From positions 560,607 to 624,606 of the forward strand of contig JAKOZG010000004.1 of assembly GCA_029780115.1 (NCBI GenBank): a DNA stretch of 64,000 bases, read 5' to 3'. The DNA is from Thermotogota bacterium. GTDB taxonomy: Bacteria; Thermotogota; Thermotogae; Petrotogales; Petrotogaceae. The position numbers were made by a program, and so were the translations under genes. How positions within the stretch are numbered: the stretch's first letter is position 1; each line of letters begins with the position of its first letter. This document shows, one piece after another, positions 18,608-26,372 of the stretch. The notes under the pieces were generated by a model. It did not search any database, had not been told where the DNA came from, and worked only from the letters and a program-made list of their open reading frames with translations.

Positions 18608-18643
18608 TATAATTATTTTACCCCCTACCTAGGGGTGGTAAAA
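18608..18643 (+). promoter_or_regulatory. csoR-copA promoter with CsoR-type operator palindrome
   Basis: A TATAAT -10 (18608-18613) is followed at about +1 by a 28-bp near-palindrome at 18616-18643 with arms beginning TTTTACC and GGTAAAA around a C5/G4 core (ACCCCCTACCTAGGGGTGGT). GC-tract palindromes of this kind are the known binding sites of CsoR repressors. Its position just downstream of the -10 and upstream of csoR fits autorepression relieved by Cu(I). The -35 is poor. Confidence 0.75.
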
Positions 18644-18665
18644 TTCCCATAGGAGGTAAAAATAA

Positions 18666-18938
18666 TTGAAGCATCAGAAAGCTCTAAATAAATTGAAAAC
18701 TGCAAAAGGCCAACTAGAAGCAGCGATAAAGATGGTAGAGGAAGAAAGATATTGCATAGACATATCTAAACAACTATTAGCAACTATATCACTTTTAAAA
18801 AATGCTCATACAGATATTTTGAAAAAACATATTGAAACTTGTTTGAAAGAAGCTATTTCCTCACAAGATCAAGAGGAGATAAATATTAAATTAAAAGAAC
18901 TTGAAGAAGTTATTAAATACTTAAATAAGGCTTATTAA
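18666..18938 (+). CDS. csoR: Copper-sensing repressor CsoR
   Basis: A 90-residue all-helical DUF156 regulator. The Cu(I) ligand set Cys-His-Cys is complete: C30 in RYCIDISKQ, H55 and C59 in KKHIETC. This matches copper-sensing CsoR; RcnR/FrmR relatives use other residue sets. TTG 18666 follows GGAGGT. It leads a three-gene operon with copA and copZ and should repress it in the absence of copper through the palindrome at 18616-18643. Confidence 0.93.
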   Translation: MKHQKALNKLKTAKGQLEAAIKMVEEERYCIDISKQLLATISLLKNAHTDILKKHIETCLKEAISSQDQEEINIKLKELEEVIKYLNKAY

Positions 18939-18956
18939 TTATAGGGGTGTTGTATT

Positions 18957-21209
18957 ATGAAATCACAAATTAATACATCTATACAAAATTCAGTATCTAC
19001 ATTCCAAGAAAAAGAAATTAGCTTTAGTGTACAAGGAATGACATGTGCTTCATGTGTCAGGAATGTAGAAAGAGCTATAAAAAATATAGATGGGGTGAAG
19101 TATGTTTCGGTAAACCTTGCTACTGAAAAGGCGATAGTAATTGCGGATGAAAAAGTTACAATTGAGGATATAGAAAAAGCGGTGGAAGGTATAGGTTATA
19201 AAGTATCTAGAGAAACACCAACAGAAAATTTAATAGAAAAACGATTTAAAGAAGCAAAGAAAGATCTAATTATTTCTTTAATTATTACTATTCCATTGAT
19301 GATAATTATGATTTTTCATATGAGTGGTTTTCATATTCCATACATGGTCTTTATCGAACTAGTTGGAGGAGGAATTGTACTCTTTTATCCTGGTAGAAAA
19401 ACATTAAAAAGTGCGTGGATTGCTTTATCCCATTTTCATACTAACATGGACACTTTGGTTTCAATAGGAGCCTTATCTTCATGGTTTACGACTATCTTAG
19501 TAATATTTGAAATAAAAATACAATCTTTTGGTAGTATTTCTGCTATGCTAGTAACTTTAAATATCTTAGGCAAGTACATTGAATCTAGAATGAAATATAA
19601 GGCTTCAAAAGATATCCAAGCTTTAATAGCTTTGAAAGTAGAAAAAGCTAATGTGTTAATTGATAATGAGATAGTAGAGCTACCAGTTGATGCGGTAAAA
19701 ATTGGAGATAAGATATTGATAAGAAAGGGTGAAAAGGTCCCTGTTGATGGCGTCATTATAGAAGGAAAAGCCACTATTGATGAGTCCATGGTGACAGGCG
19801 AATCATTACCCGTGTTCAAAACAGTTGGAGATCAGGTGATCAGTGGAACCATTATTGAATCTGGAGTTCTCAAAGTAGAAGTTCAAAAGATAGGAGAAGA
19901 TCTATTTATAAACCAAATGATAAAATTAATAGAAGAAGCTCAATCTTCAAAAGTTCCTATTCAAGCATTTGCAGATAGAATTACGATTTATTTCATACCT
20001 ATCGTTTTTTCACTAGCTTTTTTGAGTGGATTTTTTCGGTTTTTTAATTACGAAACATTTCAACCATTTTTGGTAAGGATGTCAAATATTTTACCTTGGG
20101 TTCTTGTCGATGCCGGTCCTTTTTCGACAGCCTTATTTTCTTTTATTGCCACCTTAGTAATTGCTTGTCCTTGTGCATTAGGGTTAGCTACCCCTATGGC
20201 ACTTTTGTCAGCTAGTGGTGCAGCTGCAAAGAGAGGATTGATAATTAAAAATGGAGAAGCTATCCAAATGGCTAAAAATATCGATGTTGTATTGTTTGAC
20301 AAAACTGGTACTATCACAGAAGGTCGCCCAAGTGTCGTTTGGCATAATTTGGATGAAGAAACCTTGATGGTAGTTGCAAATATAGAAGAGAATTCAACTC
20401 ATCCATTAGCCAATTCTATAATTGAGTATGTAAAAAATAATTATCAACTCAAAAATATTGAAAATATAAATTTGGAAGAAGTAGAAGAAATTTCTGGATT
20501 AGGGATTTTTGGGACATATAGAGGCGATTCATATTTTATTGGAAAACCGAAAGATTTTAGTAGATATCAAAAATTTTTGCAACTGGGCGAGACGATAGTT
20601 GAAGTTTCGATAAACGATCATTTAAGAGGATATATAAGAATTGCAGATAAAATAAAGCCCAATGCTATAAATACAATTTATGAATTAAAAAATATGAACA
20701 TTAAGCCGATTCTTGTTACTGGAGATAATGAAGTTACTGCCAGAATTGTGGCAGAACAAGTTGGAGTAGATGAATTCTGGGCGAATGTTAGTCCAAGTGA
20801 AAAGGTTGGTATAGTTAGAAAGTATCAAATTGAAGGAAAAAGAGTTTGTATGGTAGGAGACGGAATAAACGATGCAGCTGCATTAAAAGCATCAGAGATT
20901 GGGGTAGCTATTGGTACTGGTACGGATCTTGCAATAGAAAGTGCAGATATAATAATAATTCAAGGTGAAATATCTAAAATAATAGACGCTATAGAAATTT
21001 CAAAGATAACTTTTCAAAAGATAAAACAAAATCTTTTCTGGGCATTTTTTTATAATGTAATTATGATTCCTTTGGCTATGATGGGAATTATGCACCCAGT
21101 AATATCAGAAATAGCTATGTTTATAAGTTCCATAAATGTTATTTTAAACTCTACTACTATTGAAAAAAAATTACAAAAAAAGAGGGATAACCATGAAATA
21201 TATCTTTGA
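18957..21209 (+). CDS. copA: Copper-exporting P1B-type ATPase
   Basis: A 750-residue heavy-metal ATPase. One N-terminal HMA domain carries GMTCASC (C30, C33). The membrane metal site is CPC (404-406), the phosphorylated aspartate is D448 in DKTGT, the HP dipeptide is in STHPLANS, and GDGINDAAAL is in the hinge. CPC plus CsoR and CopZ neighbours indicates Cu(I) export from the cytoplasm. The loop before the CPC helix is somewhat long and hydrophobic (about residues 350-395). ATG follows AGGGGTG. The gene overlaps copZ by 17 bases. Confidence 0.95.
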   Translation: MKSQINTSIQNSVSTFQEKEISFSVQGMTCASCVRNVERAIKNIDGVKYVSVNLATEKAIVIADEKVTIEDIEKAVEGIGYKVSRETPTENLIEKRFKEAKKDLIISLIITIPLMIIMIFHMSGFHIPYMVFIELVGGGIVLFYPGRKTLKSAWIALSHFHTNMDTLVSIGALSSWFTTILVIFEIKIQSFGSISAMLVTLNILGKYIESRMKYKASKDIQALIALKVEKANVLIDNEIVELPVDAVKIGDKILIRKGEKVPVDGVIIEGKATIDESMVTGESLPVFKTVGDQVISGTIIESGVLKVEVQKIGEDLFINQMIKLIEEAQSSKVPIQAFADRITIYFIPIVFSLAFLSGFFRFFNYETFQPFLVRMSNILPWVLVDAGPFSTALFSFIATLVIACPCALGLATPMALLSASGAAAKRGLIIKNGEAIQMAKNIDVVLFDKTGTITEGRPSVVWHNLDEETLMVVANIEENSTHPLANSIIEYVKNNYQLKNIENINLEEVEEISGLGIFGTYRGDSYFIGKPKDFSRYQKFLQLGETIVEVSINDHLRGYIRIADKIKPNAINTIYELKNMNIKPILVTGDNEVTARIVAEQVGVDEFWANVSPSEKVGIVRKYQIEGKRVCMVGDGINDAAALKASEIGVAIGTGTDLAIESADIIIIQGEISKIIDAIEISKITFQKIKQNLFWAFFYNVIMIPLAMMGIMHPVISEIAMFISSINVILNSTTIEKKLQKKRDNHEIYL

Positions 21210-21396
21210 TGTTCCTGATATGTCTTGCAATCATTGCAAGACAGTTATAGAAAAACAACTTAAATCATCGAACATAGTCTCCGATTATAAGGTAGATTTA
21301 AACAATAAAAAGGTTGAAGTTGAAACTGAAGAATCTCCTAAAAAAATTATTGAATTATTGAATGAAGCGGGTTATACTGCAAAGCTCAGTAGTTAA
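21193..21396 (+). CDS. copZ: Copper chaperone CopZ (HMA domain protein)
   Basis: A 67-residue single HMA domain with MSCNHC (C12, C15). It should carry Cu(I) to CopA. ATG 21193 follows AGAGGGATAACC, inside the end of copA, giving translational coupling; the longer frame starting at 21160 would add the C-terminal coding part of copA and is rejected. A terminator follows. Confidence 0.92.
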   Translation: MKYIFDVPDMSCNHCKTVIEKQLKSSNIVSDYKVDLNNKKVEVETEESPKKIIELLNEAGYTAKLSS

Positions 21397-21403
21397 ATAA
21401 GTT

Positions 21404-21431
21404 AAAAAAGGCGAAAATTTTTGCCTTTTTT
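21404..21431. terminator. Bidirectional terminator between copZ and the S58 peptidase gene
   Basis: Nine-base perfect arms AAAAAAGGC (21404-21412) and GCCTTTTTT (21423-21431) with a 10-base loop. A-run and T-run on both sides allow termination of both convergent operons. Confidence 0.85.
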
Positions 21432-21437
21432 GATGTA

Positions 21438-22397
21438 TTATAAGAATAAGTCAGAATAACTTAGACAATTATCAATTTTCTTAGCATGTTTAACAGCGTT
21501 AATTATGGATTTCTCAACTACCTCAGCAGCAATTTCTGCGATCAATGAAATTTCGAAAAAGTCAACGTCTATAGTTCCTGTAGATAAGCAAAAAATCGTG
21601 TCTCCATCGAATAATGAATGAACGGGTTTTATAGCTCTAGCGAATCCATCATTTGCAATTTGAGCAATTTTGTTAGCCCACTCTTTTGTCAACCTTGCAT
21701 TTGTTGCAATTACAGATAAAGTTGTATTTTCCCACAAGTTTGGTTTAAATGCTCTTTTTTTCATTAGTTCATATATGTTAAGAAAATTATTATTTTCATC
21801 AATAGCTCCAGCTATGATGTTTCCATTTTCATAAACGTCACCACTTGAATTAACAACAGCGATAGCTCCAACAATTATTCCCTTACCAACTTCTATGGAA
21901 TAACTTCCAATACCACCTTTCATGGAAAAAATCTTACCTGCTCCTTTGCCTATCATGGCACCAGTTCCAGCTCCAACATTGCCCTGTATTACTTCTTGAT
22001 CTGTTGCATTTTTTGAAGCGATGTAGCCAGACTCTTTCGTAGGGCGAACATAAGGATTTCCAATATCTAAATCGTAAATAACTGCAGCAGGAACAATAGG
22101 AATTTTTATCGTATCCGTTTGAAATCCAATATGTTTTTCTTCAAGGTATTCCATAACTCCGCTTGCAGCATCTAGACCATAAGCACTTCCTCCTGTTAAA
22201 AGGATTGCATGAACTTGCTGAACTAAATTGCCTGGTTTCAATAAATCGGTTTCTCTAGTTCCGGGAGCTGATCCGCTTACACAAGCTCCAGCAATAGCTC
22301 CGCTTTCAGCTAAAATTACTGTGCAACCTGTTACAGCCTGTAAATCAGTATAGTGACCAACTTTGATTCCAGGAACATCAGTTATAGTGTAATTCAT
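21438..22397 (-). CDS. P1 (S58/DmpA) family self-processing peptidase
   Basis: A 319-residue protein of the S58 family, to which beta-aminopeptidase DmpA/BapA and nylon hydrolase NylC belong. These N-terminal-nucleophile enzymes cleave themselves inside the chain. The conserved regions are GIKVGHYTD, GGSAYGLDAASGVMEYLEE, GNVGAGTGAMIGKG and NTTLSVIATNARLTK; in NylC cleavage is before a Thr in the equivalent Asn-Thr site, so N-TTLSV is the likely site here. The natural substrate is unknown. It is last in the long minus-strand run and overlaps the preceding membrane-protein gene by 4 bases (ATGA type). Confidence 0.88.
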   Translation of the reverse strand: MNYTITDVPGIKVGHYTDLQAVTGCTVILAESGAIAGACVSGSAPGTRETDLLKPGNLVQQVHAILLTGGSAYGLDAASGVMEYLEEKHIGFQTDTIKIPIVPAAVIYDLDIGNPYVRPTKESGYIASKNATDQEVIQGNVGAGTGAMIGKGAGKIFSMKGGIGSYSIEVGKGIIVGAIAVVNSSGDVYENGNIIAGAIDENNNFLNIYELMKKRAFKPNLWENTTLSVIATNARLTKEWANKIAQIANDGFARAIKPVHSLFDGDTIFCLSTGTIDVDFFEISLIAEIAAEVVEKSIINAVKHAKKIDNCLSYSDLFL

Positions 22398-22888
22398 TTA
22401 ATTTTCATCCTTTTTATAAGATTGGCTATTTCATCTTTCAACTTATTTAGTAAAAAACCGTAGAAATTAGCAAAAATTATATACGAAAGAAAGAATATCC
22501 ACATTAAATTATTTTTTAAAAGAAATTCCGGTAAAAGGTTACCAAAAGAACAGTACATTAAAGAAAATGAAAATACACCTACAATAGTTATTAATATATG
22601 TTTTAAAAACTTTCTATTAAAACTTTTATATATCAAAACTGGAAGCATAAAAAGTAAAAAGATTCCAATTCCTTCAATTACAAATCCGCTAATTATAATT
22701 AAAATAAAAAGAGCAATAGAGAAAATTCCTGTATACCAACGATTCAAGAAAAACGTTCCAAAAGGTAATAATATACTGACAACGTTGGGAGCTATCCCTA
22801 AAAATTTCGCAAATATGAAAATGAGATAAAAAATAACAACTAGCAATGAGGTTTGAACAAGAGGGTTTAATTTATAAAGATTCTTCAT
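22394..22888 (-). CDS. Hypothetical integral membrane protein
   Basis: A roughly 164-residue hydrophobic protein with about four to five membrane segments and no recognised motif. The ATG at 22888 lies 10 bases after the stop of the Cys-rich gene. No clear ribosome binding site is visible, so it may depend on coupled translation. A longer frame from a GTG at 22963 would overlap the Cys-rich coding sequence by 65 bases and seems less likely. Its stop overlaps the S58 peptidase start. Confidence 0.6.
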   Translation of the reverse strand: MKNLYKLNPLVQTSLLVVIFYLIFIFAKFLGIAPNVVSILLPFGTFFLNRWYTGIFSIALFILIIISGFVIEGIGIFLLFMLPVLIYKSFNRKFLKHILITIVGVFSFSLMYCSFGNLLPEFLLKNNLMWIFFLSYIIFANFYGFLLNKLKDEIANLIKRMKIK

Positions 22889-22898
22889 AGTTAAATAT

Positions 22899-23129
22899 TT
22901 AAAACCAGCGACAAAAGTCCCCGCCAAAGCATTCACAAATAGTGTCAATACAAACAGTGGCACCTAAACATTGAAGACATCCTCCGCAACCTGAAGCTTC
23001 TTTTTTATAGTATCCAGCCCTAAATTTATCAATGTCATTTTTAAGATCATTATTGTTTTGGTAATTTAAAAACAGGTTTTTGAAGTCGCCTTGTTTTAGG
23101 TAATTTTGAATAATTTTTTGGTTGTTCAT
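22899..23129 (-). CDS. Small Cys-rich protein, overlaps DUF5685 gene
   Basis: A 76-residue protein. The N-terminal half is charged and helical. The C-terminal 31 residues hold seven cysteines (CGGC, QC, VC, ICEC, FC) and end in RWF. ATG 23129 is chosen because GGAGG is 8 bases upstream. The first 80 bases overlap the end of the DUF5685 gene in another frame. Similar small Cys-rich proteins are, to my knowledge, found beside DUF5685 genes in Firmicutes. The cysteines could bind zinc, iron-sulfur or a heme-like group, or be lipid-modified; none is shown by the sequence. Confidence 0.7.
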   Translation of the reverse strand: MNNQKIIQNYLKQGDFKNLFLNYQNNNDLKNDIDKFRAGYYKKEASGCGGCLQCLGATVCIDTICECFGGDFCRWF

Positions 23130-23949
23130 GAGATTTTCCTCCATTTAGTATGTGAGTTATTTTCTCTCTGTGATAAATTAAAGAAAAAGAGGCTATTTTT
23201 TTACTCAGGTGATTATTATATTCTGCAAAAAAATCAATTTTTTCTATGAGCTCTTTTGCACATAGATCATAAGTAAATAGCAATCTTTCCTTTTGATCCT
23301 TTTCCAAATTTAGAATATTATTCACATTGAAAGCTTGAGATATAGCATTAAATTTTTTTCTTTTAATATCTCTTTCAAAATCGTAAATGCTGTCTAACAT
23401 ATAAACTAAATATGCTATAATTATCGGAATTACGTCCAAATAACTATCAGAGAAAAATTTTTGAAATAACAATTCCATTATTTTTATAGAAGGTTTGGCG
23501 TACTCATCTAAGTCCAGAGATAGTTGCTCTACTCTTTGTTGCAACTGTATGTAGCTTTCAAATTCTTCTATAAAAGGTGCATCAAAAAAAGATGAGAGTT
23601 TTTCTCTGAAATTGTTAATCATTTTTTGAGGAACATGCGCATTCTCGTATTTGAAATCCAACATTTTTCCATAAATAATTAATAAATTGAGAAATGAATA
23701 TGGTTTTATAAAATCTATAGTTTTGGGTTTGTATCTTGTTTTAAAAGTTGCGAAAGGACATTTGAACTTTTCTACCGAACTGATTGGATTTTGAAGCATC
23801 ATAAAAAAAACAACTTCTCTTATTATAAAAGGTCTGTATATAACTCCCAAATCGCCTTTTAAAGAGTGACATAACCCACAATAGTAATAAAGATAAGATT
23901 TTAATTCCTCATCAGTTGGCTGAAAGTAAATGGAAATGTATCCATACAT
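23050..23949 (-). CDS. DUF5685 family protein
   Basis: A 299-residue protein beginning MYGYISIYF and followed by the YYCGLCHSLK motif, both typical of DUF5685. It is predicted to be mostly helical, with no signal peptide, and contains a second Cys in KFKCPFATF. A DSIYDFERDIKRKKFNAI segment resembles the Asp-rich helices of isoprenoid-synthase-like folds. ATG 23949 is preferred because AAGAGGTT is 7 bases upstream. The final 30 or so residues overlap the start of the Cys-rich gene. Function is unknown. Confidence 0.75.
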   Translation of the reverse strand: MYGYISIYFQPTDEELKSYLYYYCGLCHSLKGDLGVIYRPFIIREVVFFMMLQNPISSVEKFKCPFATFKTRYKPKTIDFIKPYSFLNLLIIYGKMLDFKYENAHVPQKMINNFREKLSSFFDAPFIEEFESYIQLQQRVEQLSLDLDEYAKPSIKIMELLFQKFFSDSYLDVIPIIIAYLVYMLDSIYDFERDIKRKKFNAISQAFNVNNILNLEKDQKERLLFTYDLCAKELIEKIDFFAEYNNHLSKKIASFSLIYHREKITHILNGGKSHEQPKNYSKLPKTRRLQKPVFKLPKQ

Positions 23950-23969
23950 AAAGTTTAACCTCTTAATTT

Positions 23970-25181
23970 TCAATATACACTTAATTGTTGCTGTTTCGAT
24001 AAAGTGTTATTTCCTATAGTGACACTAAACTCGACTTGATAATTTCCACTTCGATCGAGGGTAATGTAGCGAACATCTGATAAATTAAATACTTTTGTTG
24101 TACCCAATTCTGATATATATATTCTAAATGCATCATTATTTTCGTAATTAAAAATCAATTGATTTTCGTAGTAAAGTCTAAATCCCAGTTTTTCAATTTC
24201 TAAAGGTCTGGGCTTCTTCTTAGAATTTTTAAGGTTTGCTTCAAAGTATAAGGGATCTCCTCTGGAAATAAAAACTGTAGTATAAAAAATGAGAGAAAGG
24301 TCTTTTGTATCTTTTTCTATTTTTTCAACAACAATCAAAGGAGCATAGTAATTCTCCTCAGTTGATTCAAATTCAAAAACTGAATTATAAATACCCGGCT
24401 CAAAATTTTTATTTAAAGGTAGTTCAAAGGCAATACTATCTAAAGATTTTAAATTTAGAGGACCAAAAAAGAAACTTTGCTCATGTACTTCCTTTTTCTT
24501 GTCATTGATCTTTATTCTACCAAAAAGTTCATCAGTTATTGTTTTATTGGTTCTATTCACTGCGACGATTGAAAAGACTGGGAATTCGTTTTTTAAATAA
24601 AACATTTCCTTAGGATAGGTATTAAGTACTAGTCTCTGATTATAATAAAAATCTCTCGTAAGATTTATTCTCTCTCCATTATACAAAAAGGAAGCAGTTG
24701 CTTGATATTTTCCGTCAGGTAAAGCTTTTATTTCTGATTCTTTTGATAAATCAAAAAGTAGCAACGTTTGAAGAGGTTGAATTTGAGCTTCAACAGTTTC
24801 AGGTGATGAGAAATGATGAATAACCTGCGAATCTGAGATTTTTACAATTTGGAAAGTAAAATCCTCAATTTTTATATAATCTTTTTTATTTTTAGTATTT
24901 TGTATGTAGATTTTTATCTTAACTGCTTCAGGATAATAGTAATCATCTTGAGTTTGTAAATTTAAATTAATTCCTTTCTTGGTTACACTATGAGAAAAAA
25001 TAAACCTTGAAAATCGGGGGCCGAATAAAGTAAAAAAAACAGCAACAATCGACAAAGCTATTATAATGAATAAAGTGTATTTTGCCACCATTTTTTTTGG
25101 CTTGTTTTTTTTGTCTCTTTCTTTTTTTCTTTCTTCATCGTACTTCTTCCATTCTTCAGGACTTCTTGAAAAGTAAGTCAA
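23970..25181 (-). CDS. Membrane-anchored protein with Ig-like beta domains
   Basis: A 403-residue protein: a highly charged cytoplasmic N-terminus (SPEEWKKYDEERKKERDKK), one membrane segment (about 33-53) and an extracytoplasmic region of alternating strands. About residues 75-180 resemble a BsuPI-like/Ig-like sandwich (KIKIYIQNTKNKKDYIKIED), and similar patterns recur twice (near 190-280 and 290-400). Start is TTG with AGGTAA upstream. The gene lies 36 bases after the GspE-like ATPase gene. No enzymatic motif is seen; function unknown. Confidence 0.7.
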   Translation of the reverse strand: MTYFSRSPEEWKKYDEERKKERDKKNKPKKMVAKYTLFIIIALSIVAVFFTLFGPRFSRFIFSHSVTKKGINLNLQTQDDYYYPEAVKIKIYIQNTKNKKDYIKIEDFTFQIVKISDSQVIHHFSSPETVEAQIQPLQTLLLFDLSKESEIKALPDGKYQATASFLYNGERINLTRDFYYNQRLVLNTYPKEMFYLKNEFPVFSIVAVNRTNKTITDELFGRIKINDKKKEVHEQSFFFGPLNLKSLDSIAFELPLNKNFEPGIYNSVFEFESTEENYYAPLIVVEKIEKDTKDLSLIFYTTVFISRGDPLYFEANLKNSKKKPRPLEIEKLGFRLYYENQLIFNYENNDAFRIYISELGTTKVFNLSDVRYITLDRSGNYQVEFSVTIGNNTLSKQQQLSVY

Positions 25182-25217
25182 TTAAGTTACCTACTTTCCT
25201 ATATATTTTATATTAAC

Positions 25218-26372
25218 TTAAAAAGAATGAAAATTGACGTAGTATTCTTCGTCATTAATTAAATTGTTGTCTAAAAACTCCCTGAGTTTAATTGAGGGAT
25301 CTAAGTAATTTTCTGAGTTTTTATATTTCTCTTTAATGAAAGAAATACTTTTGTTTAAAGAGATATCTCTTTTCAGCTCATTTGAAACTAACAATCCTTC
25401 AAATATGGTTAAATAACCTCTTTTGCCAGTACCGTAGCAAGCTTCACATCCTGTTCCCTTACAATTTACACATTTTTTTGGTATTAAACGTTGATTCAAT
25501 AAAAAATCTAGGCTTTCAGAGATATTTTTTACTTCTATACCAAGCATTTTTAAGCGCTGAAAAATTAAAAAGACATTTTTTGTATGAATTGTTGAAAAGA
25601 CCAAGTGTCCGGTGACTGCTGATTCAAATAATAGTTTTGCAAACATTTTTTCTCTAATCTCTCCTACCACTATTATGTCTGGATCCTGTCTTAAAATGTA
25701 CTTTAATATATTGATTTTCTCCCCGTCATCTTTAGAAACTACCTGTATTATATCAGGATTAATATATTCTATAGGATTTTCGATACTATGAACCTTTCTT
25801 TTGTTTTTAAATTTGTTAACTACATATTGCATCGTTGTAGTTTTACCAGAACCTGTCGGTCCAGAAAAAATAAGTACCTTTGATTTTTCACGCATCATTT
25901 TTTCAATGTTTGAAATTATTATCGGATCCATTTCAACTCTGATATCATTTATATTTTTGAGTTTTCTTAGTACACAACTAATGCCAAGAGAAGATTTAAC
26001 AAATGAAACTCTAAAATTGGTATTCTCAAAAGAAAAGGAACCATCTATATTTTCAAAATCTTTTATTATGTCAAAACCGCAGTTAATAAGCAGTTTATTC
26101 AAAAATATATCGTATTCGTACAAACTCATAGGGTTCAAATCTACTAAATTTCCACAATATCTAGTTTTAACACAAACGTTGTTACTGTTAGGTTCAAAAT
26201 GAAAGTCTGTAATGTTTTCATCATCATATTTGTAAAAAAACTTACCTAACAAATCCTCTGATGCTACAAAATTATTTTCAGTTTTGTTATATAAATTGTA
26301 AATATTAAATATATTTTTGTCATATTGGTTTTTTTTACTATTTAGATTGTTCGATAATCGCTTCTTCTGCAT
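25218..26372 (-). CDS. Short GspE/PilB-type secretion or pilus ATPase
   Basis: A 384-residue hexameric-type ATPase. It keeps the N2-domain motif (TDFHFEP, the SDIHIEP equivalent), Walker A GPTGSGKTT (171-179), the RQDPDIIVVGEIRE Walker B/Asp-Glu box, the TGHLVFSTIHT His box and the tetracysteine CVNCKGTGCEACYGTG of PilB/GspE. The N-terminal MshEN/N1 domain of full GspE (about 560 residues) is missing, replaced by about 40 Asn/Lys-rich residues. The ATG at 26372 overlaps ftsZ by 35 bases without a good ribosome binding site, so the start is uncertain. No pilin or PilC gene is adjacent. Confidence 0.88.
   Translation of the reverse strand: MQKKRLSNNLNSKKNQYDKNIFNIYNLYNKTENNFVASEDLLGKFFYKYDDENITDFHFEPNSNNVCVKTRYCGNLVDLNPMSLYEYDIFLNKLLINCGFDIIKDFENIDGSFSFENTNFRVSFVKSSLGISCVLRKLKNINDIRVEMDPIIISNIEKMMREKSKVLIFSGPTGSGKTTTMQYVVNKFKNKRKVHSIENPIEYINPDIIQVVSKDDGEKINILKYILRQDPDIIVVGEIREKMFAKLLFESAVTGHLVFSTIHTKNVFLIFQRLKMLGIEVKNISESLDFLLNQRLIPKKCVNCKGTGCEACYGTGKRGYLTIFEGLLVSNELKRDISLNKSISFIKEKYKNSENYLDPSIKLREFLDNNLINDEEYYVNFHSF

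Noticed and set aside
22394-22963. Longer 189-residue frame of the membrane protein starting at GTG 22963
   Set aside because: It would run 65 bases into the well-supported Cys-rich gene; the ATG at 22888, 10 bases after that gene's stop, is simpler.
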